DNA of 64,000 nucleotides, taken from assembly GCF_011306175.1 (NCBI RefSeq), contig NZ_CP049913.1:1860001-1924000 (forward strand). The letters are read 5' to 3'. The stretch comes from Vibrio sp. HDW18 (GTDB lineage Bacteria > Pseudomonadota > Gammaproteobacteria > Enterobacterales > Vibrionaceae). A program made the position numbers and the translations under genes. How positions within the stretch are numbered: position 1 is the first letter of the stretch; each line of letters begins with the position of its first letter. The notes beneath the pieces were generated by a model. It did no database searches. It had not been told where the DNA came from and was given only the letters and a program-made list of their open reading frames with translations. This document shows positions 59,458 to 64,000 of the stretch, piece by piece.

Positions 59458-61074
59458 ATGATACGTTTAACTGAACTTAAGTTGCCGCTCGACCATGAGC
59501 AAGGCGCGCTGCTTGATGCCATTGCGGCCAAGTTGAAAATTCCTGCGCAGCAAGTGCTCTCTTTTAATTTGTTTAGACGTAGCTACGATGCTCGGAAAAA
59601 AAGTGACATTCAACTGATTTACACCGTGGATGTGGTCGTGGAAAACCCAGAAGCATTGCTCGCTAAGTTCAGTAAGGATCAGCAGGTGCGCCCAACGCCG
59701 GATATGGCGTATAAATTTGTCGCCAGCGCGCCTGACAATTTGACCGAGCGCCCACTGGTGATTGGCTTTGGTCCTTGTGGTCTGTTTGCGGGTTTAGTGT
59801 TGGCGCAAATGGGCTTTAAGCCGATCATCGTTGAGCGAGGCAAAGAGGTGCGTGAGCGCACCAAAGACACCTTCGGTTTTTGGCGCAAGCGGACTTTGAA
59901 TCCAGAATCGAATGTGCAGTTTGGTGAAGGCGGGGCTGGCACTTTTTCGGATGGAAAACTCTACAGCCAAGTCAAAGATCCGAATTTTTACGGCCGCAAA
60001 GTGATCACCGAATTCGTTGACGCCGGTGCGCCAGAAGAAATTCTCTATGTCAGCAAGCCGCATATCGGTACCTTTAAACTGGTGACCATGATTGAAAAAA
60101 TGCGTGCGAAAATCCTTGAGCTGGGCGGTGAAATTCGTTTTAGCACCCGAGTGGATGATCTGCATTTGCAAGATGGCCAAATTACCGGAGTGACGCTGTC
60201 CAATGGTGAAGAGATCAAATCTCGTTACGTTGTTCTTGCGGTTGGCCACAGTGCGCGTGATACCTTTGAAATGCTGCACCAACGCGGTGTGTATATGGAA
60301 GCCAAGCCGTTCTCGGTCGGCTTTCGGATTGAGCATAAACAATCGATGATTGATGAAGCGCGGTTTGGCCCAAGTGCTGGCCACCCAATTTTGGGTGCGG
60401 CGGATTACAAGCTGGTGCATCACTGTAAAAATGGCCGTACCGTATACAGCTTCTGCATGTGTCCGGGTGGCACAGTGGTAGCGGCAACTTCGGAAGAGGG
60501 GCGAGTCGTGACCAATGGCATGAGCCAATATTCACGCGCTGAGCGTAACGCCAACAGTGCGATTGTGGTGGGGATTTCGCCAGAGCAAGATTACCCAGGT
60601 GATCCGCTGGCGGGGATCCGTCTGCAACGTGAATTGGAAGCCAATGCCTATAAACTTGGCGGTGAAACTTATGATGCGCCGGCGCAGAAAATTGGTGATT
60701 TCCTGCAGGGGCGTAACCCAAGTGAATTGGGCGATGTGCAGCCTTCTTTCACTCCTGGCATTAAGCTGACCGATCTGTCGCAAGCGCTGCCTGCGTTTGC
60801 AATCGAAGCGATCCGTGAAGCCATTCCCGCGTTTGATAGCCAAATTAAAGGCTTTGCCTCTGAAGATGGTTTATTGACCGGAGTGGAAACTCGTACCTCT
60901 TCCCCCGTGTGCATCAAGCGTGGCAAAGATTTGCAAAGCATTAATCTCAAAGGCTTTTACCCAGCTGGTGAAGGTGCAGGTTATGCCGGCGGAATTTTAT
61001 CGGCCGGGATTGATGGGATTAAAGTAGCGGAAGCCGTCGCGCGTGATATGGTGGCGCAGTTCGCTGGCGAATAA
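59458..61074 (+). CDS. NAD(P)/FAD-dependent dehydrogenase (COG2509-like)
   Basis: This is a 538-residue flavoprotein. An N-terminal domain of about 85 residues (IRLTELKLPLDHEQGALLDAI) precedes a Rossmann FAD-binding motif (IGFGPCGLFAGLVLAQMGFK) and the GEGGAGTFSDGKLYS segment. The C-terminal FAD-contacting end is PAGEGAGYAGGILSAGIDG. Proteins of this kind are annotated as FAD-dependent dehydrogenases of unknown substrate. The Cys-containing FCMCPGG segment near residue 340 is conserved in the group. It is followed by a terminator. Confidence 0.88.
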   Translation: MIRLTELKLPLDHEQGALLDAIAAKLKIPAQQVLSFNLFRRSYDARKKSDIQLIYTVDVVVENPEALLAKFSKDQQVRPTPDMAYKFVASAPDNLTERPLVIGFGPCGLFAGLVLAQMGFKPIIVERGKEVRERTKDTFGFWRKRTLNPESNVQFGEGGAGTFSDGKLYSQVKDPNFYGRKVITEFVDAGAPEEILYVSKPHIGTFKLVTMIEKMRAKILELGGEIRFSTRVDDLHLQDGQITGVTLSNGEEIKSRYVVLAVGHSARDTFEMLHQRGVYMEAKPFSVGFRIEHKQSMIDEARFGPSAGHPILGAADYKLVHHCKNGRTVYSFCMCPGGTVVAATSEEGRVVTNGMSQYSRAERNANSAIVVGISPEQDYPGDPLAGIRLQRELEANAYKLGGETYDAPAQKIGDFLQGRNPSELGDVQPSFTPGIKLTDLSQALPAFAIEAIREAIPAFDSQIKGFASEDGLLTGVETRTSSPVCIKRGKDLQSINLKGFYPAGEGAGYAGGILSAGIDGIKVAEAVARDMVAQFAGE

Positions 61075-61089
61075 CATTGGCGATAAAAG

Positions 61090-61115
61090 CAAAGGGCTCC
61101 GTTGAGCCCTTTTTT
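61090..61115 (+). terminator. Rho-independent terminator after the FAD dehydrogenase
   Basis: AAAGGGCTC and GAGCCCTTT pair with a CGTT loop, followed by a T run, 16 bp after the stop codon. Confidence 0.92.
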
Positions 61116-61139
61116 GATCATGCTGCATGAGGTAAGTAA

Positions 61140-61823
61140 TTACTTACTACGCAAAAAATCTTCGATTTTATGTCCAGTGATGCTGGCAAGGCTGCGAAAC
61201 AGATAAAACAGCGCGCCCATCATTAATATCGTCACCGGCAGTGAAATCACCGGAAAGCTCAGCGCGGTCATTTTACCGATCTCTTCATTGAACGCTTCGC
61301 TGCCGGCTGGGCTTTTGACAATCCACTTGGCTAAGCCATAGTTGAGTACTGCAGAAACAAAAAATGAGCAGGCAATCAGATATGAGCTGATATTCACTCG
61401 CCGCTCAAATTGCGCCTGTTTTTCTGGCGAGTTTAACGCGCTGTGCAGTTTATCGTGATCAACAATATCTTCATTGAGCAGCATTTTGCGCACCAAAGGA
61501 TAGCCGAGCAGGTTACTCACCACCAAAATCACGAAAATCAGCCCTGGAATGGCCGCTTCTTTAATTGCCACATAGGCAGGATCCAGTTGCAGCAGACCAA
61601 TGCCTCCTGTCAGCAACACACTGATCATGCCAAGCGCCGAGTAAAAATTGACTTTGCGCTCTTGCACAAAGCTAAACAAGCCAAACAACAGTGGGAAGGC
61701 TAATGCGGCCACCAGCGCCCAAGTTGGGCCGAGGCTATCTTCGCCACTCATTTTGCTCAAAATAAGCACCGGGATCACAATGTTGAGCAGCACATTACTC
61801 AATAAGCTTTGGTTGGATTTCAT
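61140..61823 (-). CDS. Conserved membrane protein, possibly the VC0807 family
   Basis: This is a 227-residue protein with about six hydrophobic segments (for example LLSNVLLNIVIPVLIL, WALVAALAFPLLFGLFSFV, FYSALGMISVLLTGG and IPGLIFVILVVSNLLGYPLV). The general pattern recalls septation-protein-A-like membrane proteins, and I believe it is the family named after V. cholerae VC0807, but that is from memory. The function is unknown. The ATG at 61823 is preferred because AGGAAA sits at normal distance; the ATG three codons earlier lies on top of that site. Confidence 0.7.
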   Translation of the reverse strand: MKSNQSLLSNVLLNIVIPVLILSKMSGEDSLGPTWALVAALAFPLLFGLFSFVQERKVNFYSALGMISVLLTGGIGLLQLDPAYVAIKEAAIPGLIFVILVVSNLLGYPLVRKMLLNEDIVDHDKLHSALNSPEKQAQFERRVNISSYLIACSFFVSAVLNYGLAKWIVKSPAGSEAFNEEIGKMTALSFPVISLPVTILMMGALFYLFRSLASITGHKIEDFLRSK

Positions 61824-61832
61824 ACGACACAT

Positions 61833-62148
61833 TTCCTATTTATTGAGCGCCCAGTATACGAATCAAGCCGTTTGACTCAAGCCTGTTGCTGATTGCTGGC
61901 TTGGTTAATTGTAAGTAGGTGTTGGTTAATGCTGGAGCGGCGCTGGATCTGTCCAAGGGTATTATCGCCTCGCGGGCTGGCAAATTTGGCATGTTGGATT
62001 GAGGGCAAAACACACAGTAAACGGATAAAAAACCATAACCCGATAATCAGCGTCTACACTTGAATAAAAAGTAGTGTAGAGCTGGAAAAATTGGCTATCA
62101 CTGTATGGTTTAAGGTGTGGTAACCACTTGAGGGAATGGATTATTACA
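61833..62148 (+). promoter_or_regulatory. Upstream region of the barrel/PP2C pair with an inverted repeat
   Basis: This non-coding gap of about 316 bp separates two divergent genes. TCTACACT (62053-62060) and AGTGTAGA (62073-62080) form a perfect 8-bp inverted repeat with a 12-bp spacer, about 70 bp before the start of the exported protein gene. That is a plausible operator. No strong sigma-70 promoter is obvious. Confidence 0.45.
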
Positions 62149-63030
62149 ATGAAGATTGTGGTGTGGGTTAGTGTTTTGCTTTGTCTGGTTGCAAGCCGGG
62201 TACAGGCTGAGGAGGTGGTGACGCCTGACCCTCCTGCGGTTAATGTGTTTACTAACCCTTGGCAGCGTTTGTTTTCCGGTAGTGGATCATCGTTTTCTGC
62301 AGCATTAAGTTATAGCACTACGCTGGAGAAAACTGGCGTTAGAGTACCGACGGGTGAGGAGAGCTCGGTCACTCATCAACGCTATAACCAGCGCGCTTTA
62401 TTAAGTATGCAATATTCACCGCTGAGCTATTTTTTTGCCAATATCACGCTGGGAACGCCAATTCAGGATGCCAGTAAATACAGTACCAATTTTGTATACA
62501 GCTTTGGCTACGATGATTGGCATCCCGGCACGTTCAGTTTGGTCTATGGCAATTACGGTAGCAGTAACTATTTTTATCCGGCCAAGGGCGATCAACATAC
62601 CTATTTTGATCAAGGCAAATGGACCTTAGCCTATAAATTTTCGCTGCCTGCTAGTATTGAACCCTATCTGCTGCTTAATCAAAAGGATAACTTGATTTGC
62701 CAAGTGGGTTATAGCTATGTGGCGCGCTTTTATTCTCTGGCCGACAACGGTTTGCAGCGCAATAAAAATCAGCTACTGGCCAGTTGTGGCTACACCTTAC
62801 TGCAACACTATTTTTTGCGCGTTTCCACTTTTTACTATCTGGATGATCAGCAGCAACAGCCTTGGGATAGTGATTACACCTACAGTTTTGGCTATGTATC
62901 TAGCTACCTACCCGGGGCTGTCTCACTGCGCTACGACAATTATTCCGGCGCGCGTTACCCGTGGCGAGCCAGTTCTAGTACTAATTTCCGGCAGGGAACC
63001 ATTAATCTAAGTTGGACACTGCCTTTTTGA
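62149..63030 (+). CDS. Exported protein, probable outer-membrane beta-barrel
   Basis: This is a 293-residue protein with a signal peptide (about 1-20, cleavage after SRVQA). The mature part is rich in Tyr, Ser, Asn and aromatic residues in alternating strands (for example YFANITLGTPI, FSLVYGNYGSSNYFY and WTLAYKFSLPAS). It ends in SWTLPF, a C-terminal Phe typical of outer-membrane barrels recognised by BAM. The ATG at 62149 is preferred to a TTG at 62128. It lies 12 bp before a response regulator/PP2C gene and probably shares its transcript. I do not recognise the family. Confidence 0.75.
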   Translation: MKIVVWVSVLLCLVASRVQAEEVVTPDPPAVNVFTNPWQRLFSGSGSSFSAALSYSTTLEKTGVRVPTGEESSVTHQRYNQRALLSMQYSPLSYFFANITLGTPIQDASKYSTNFVYSFGYDDWHPGTFSLVYGNYGSSNYFYPAKGDQHTYFDQGKWTLAYKFSLPASIEPYLLLNQKDNLICQVGYSYVARFYSLADNGLQRNKNQLLASCGYTLLQHYFLRVSTFYYLDDQQQQPWDSDYTYSFGYVSSYLPGAVSLRYDNYSGARYPWRASSSTNFRQGTINLSWTLPF

Positions 63031-63042
63031 GATGGATGAACC

Positions 63043-64000
63043 GTGACGATGACGATAGACAGCTCCGAAGGGCTTCCTGAGCTTACGCTTCTGGTGGTGG
63101 ATGATTCGAAAAGCTATCGGTTTCTACTGGCGAATATTTTGAGTCAGTGGGGCTACCGTGTGTTACAAGCGGAAGATGGGCAGGATGCGCTGCTTAAACT
63201 CAGTGAGCATAAGATTAATATCGTATTAAGTGATTGGGAAATGGAGGGCATGGATGGCTGTGAGTTGTGTCGTCAAATTCGTTTAACCGATTATGGCCAC
63301 TATATCTACATTATCTTGATCACCGCAAGACAGGGCACTAGCGATATGGTGCTGGGTTTAGAAACCGGTGCGGACGATTTTTTGTCCAAGCCGGTTGTGC
63401 AAGACTCACTGCATGCTCGGCTGCATGTTGCTGAACGTATTTTACAGCTAGAACACAAATTAGCGGTACGTAATCAACGCTTGAGTAGCGCTTATCAACA
63501 GATTGAACAAGATCTGCAAGCTGCGGCACGTCTGCAGCACAGTTTGTTACCAAGCAAAAAATTGACCAGCCGAGGCTATGAAGCCAGTTGGATGTTTTTG
63601 CCATCTGCCTATCTTTCGGGAGATTTATTGAACTATTTTATGCTCGATCAGCACCATATGGCTTTTTACAGTGTTGATGTCGCAGGGCATGGCGTTAGTG
63701 CGGCAATGCAGTCATTGGCGGTAGCTCGTGAGTTTTTATCTGGCCGCTTGAGTGGACGGTTATTAATTATTGAAGGGCAGATAGTGCCGCCACACGAGGT
63801 TGTAGCAGCATTGAATCAACGTTTTTGTCTCGATAATGAGGATGTTGCCAGTTATTTCACCTTGATTTATGGGCTGATTGATACTCGTACAGGGCACGGG
63901 TGTTTGTGTCAGGCCGGTCATCCGACGCCTTTTATTGTTCGCCAACCAGGGGAGTTGATGTTAGTTGGGGAAGGCGGAGTACCGGTCGGGTTATTTGCTG
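63043..64000 (+). CDS. Response regulator with PP2C/SpoIIE-type phosphatase domain, cut by the window edge
   Basis: This open frame starts at a GTG (63043) or an ATG (63049) and continues past the window end (319 codons seen). Residues about 14-130 are a receiver domain with the acidic pair Asp20-Asp21, phospho-acceptor Asp64 (LSDWEMEGMDG), Thr94 and Lys116. A helical linker (about 130-170) contains the ARLQHSLLP element common before RsbU/SpoIIE phosphatases. The phosphatase domain follows, with metal-binding SGD (192-194) and DVAGHG (212-217) motifs. Such proteins dephosphorylate anti-sigma antagonists when activated by phosphorylation. The C-terminus, which might carry a kinase domain, is not visible. 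Confidence 0.88.
   Translation, partial: MTMTIDSSEGLPELTLLVVDDSKSYRFLLANILSQWGYRVLQAEDGQDALLKLSEHKINIVLSDWEMEGMDGCELCRQIRLTDYGHYIYIILITARQGTSDMVLGLETGADDFLSKPVVQDSLHARLHVAERILQLEHKLAVRNQRLSSAYQQIEQDLQAAARLQHSLLPSKKLTSRGYEASWMFLPSAYLSGDLLNYFMLDQHHMAFYSVDVAGHGVSAAMQSLAVAREFLSGRLSGRLLIIEGQIVPPHEVVAALNQRFCLDNEDVASYFTLIYGLIDTRTGHGCLCQAGHPTPFIVRQPGELMLVGEGGVPVGLFA

Overview
The window is a piece of a Vibrio chromosome. Gene order and protein motifs resemble the chromosome I region of the Vibrio cholerae clade that runs from phoBR through pst, secDF, isc and guaBA. This is judged from memory of gene order and family motifs, not from a search. Almost everything from about 4 kb to 61 kb is conserved housekeeping sequence. 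I find no tRNA, rRNA, CRISPR array, prophage or recognisable defence system.

Layout. 1-2515: a head-to-tail array of at least three near-identical IS630-family elements (repeat period 1115 bp, leftmost copy cut by the window edge). It abuts a diguanylate cyclase gene (2507-3957) that has lost its N-terminus and also carries a frameshift. 4073-7553: nfsA-like nitroreductase, ferredoxin yfhL, the U32-family tRNA hydroxylase trhP, and rdgC. 7788-21023: a phosphate/polyphosphate block with phoB-phoR-pstS-like, convergent ppk-ppx, then pstC-pstA-pstB-phoU with unusually large permeases, and a PPK2-type kinase. Pho-box-like repeats precede phoB and lie between the divergent ppk and pst operons. 21084-24351: cutC, then a 2-Cys peroxiredoxin divergent from an OxyR2-type regulator, and a CBS-domain protein. 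24616-30281: queA, tgt, yajC, secD, secF. 30481-37952: suhB, divergent trmJ, then iscR-iscS-iscU-iscA-hscB-hscA-fdx-iscX with two IscR type-1-like sites in front. 38117-48680: pepB, ndk, an ERIC-like repeat, rlmN, rodZ, ispG, hisS, yfgM, bamB, der. 48735-54841: an AlaX-like editing protein, the zinc-ribbon protein yfgJ, xseA, guaB, guaA. 55075-61823: acetate transporter satP, an alanine/glycine-sodium symporter, a DOPA-dioxygenase-like protein, a SpoU-type rRNA methyltransferase, a 7Fe ferredoxin, a large FAD dehydrogenase and a membrane protein. 62149-64000: an exported probable beta-barrel protein followed by a response regulator/PP2C phosphatase that runs off the window.

How the genes work together. 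PhoBR senses phosphate limitation and probably drives both the Pst transporter and PPK1/PPX. PPK2 next to phoU adds a second polyphosphate enzyme. Fe-S cluster assembly (isc) supplies clients in the same window: IspG, RlmN, YfhL, FdxA and IscR. tgt/queA, trmJ, rlmN, trhP and the SpoU enzyme make this stretch rich in RNA modification.

The least ordinary parts are the tandem IS array and the broken cyclase on the left, the enlarged Pst permeases, the repeat cluster before iscR, the hairpin-rich gap before yfgJ, and the barrel/PP2C pair at the right edge. I did not find a clearly new multi-gene system. The barrel/PP2C pair is the least explained unit.
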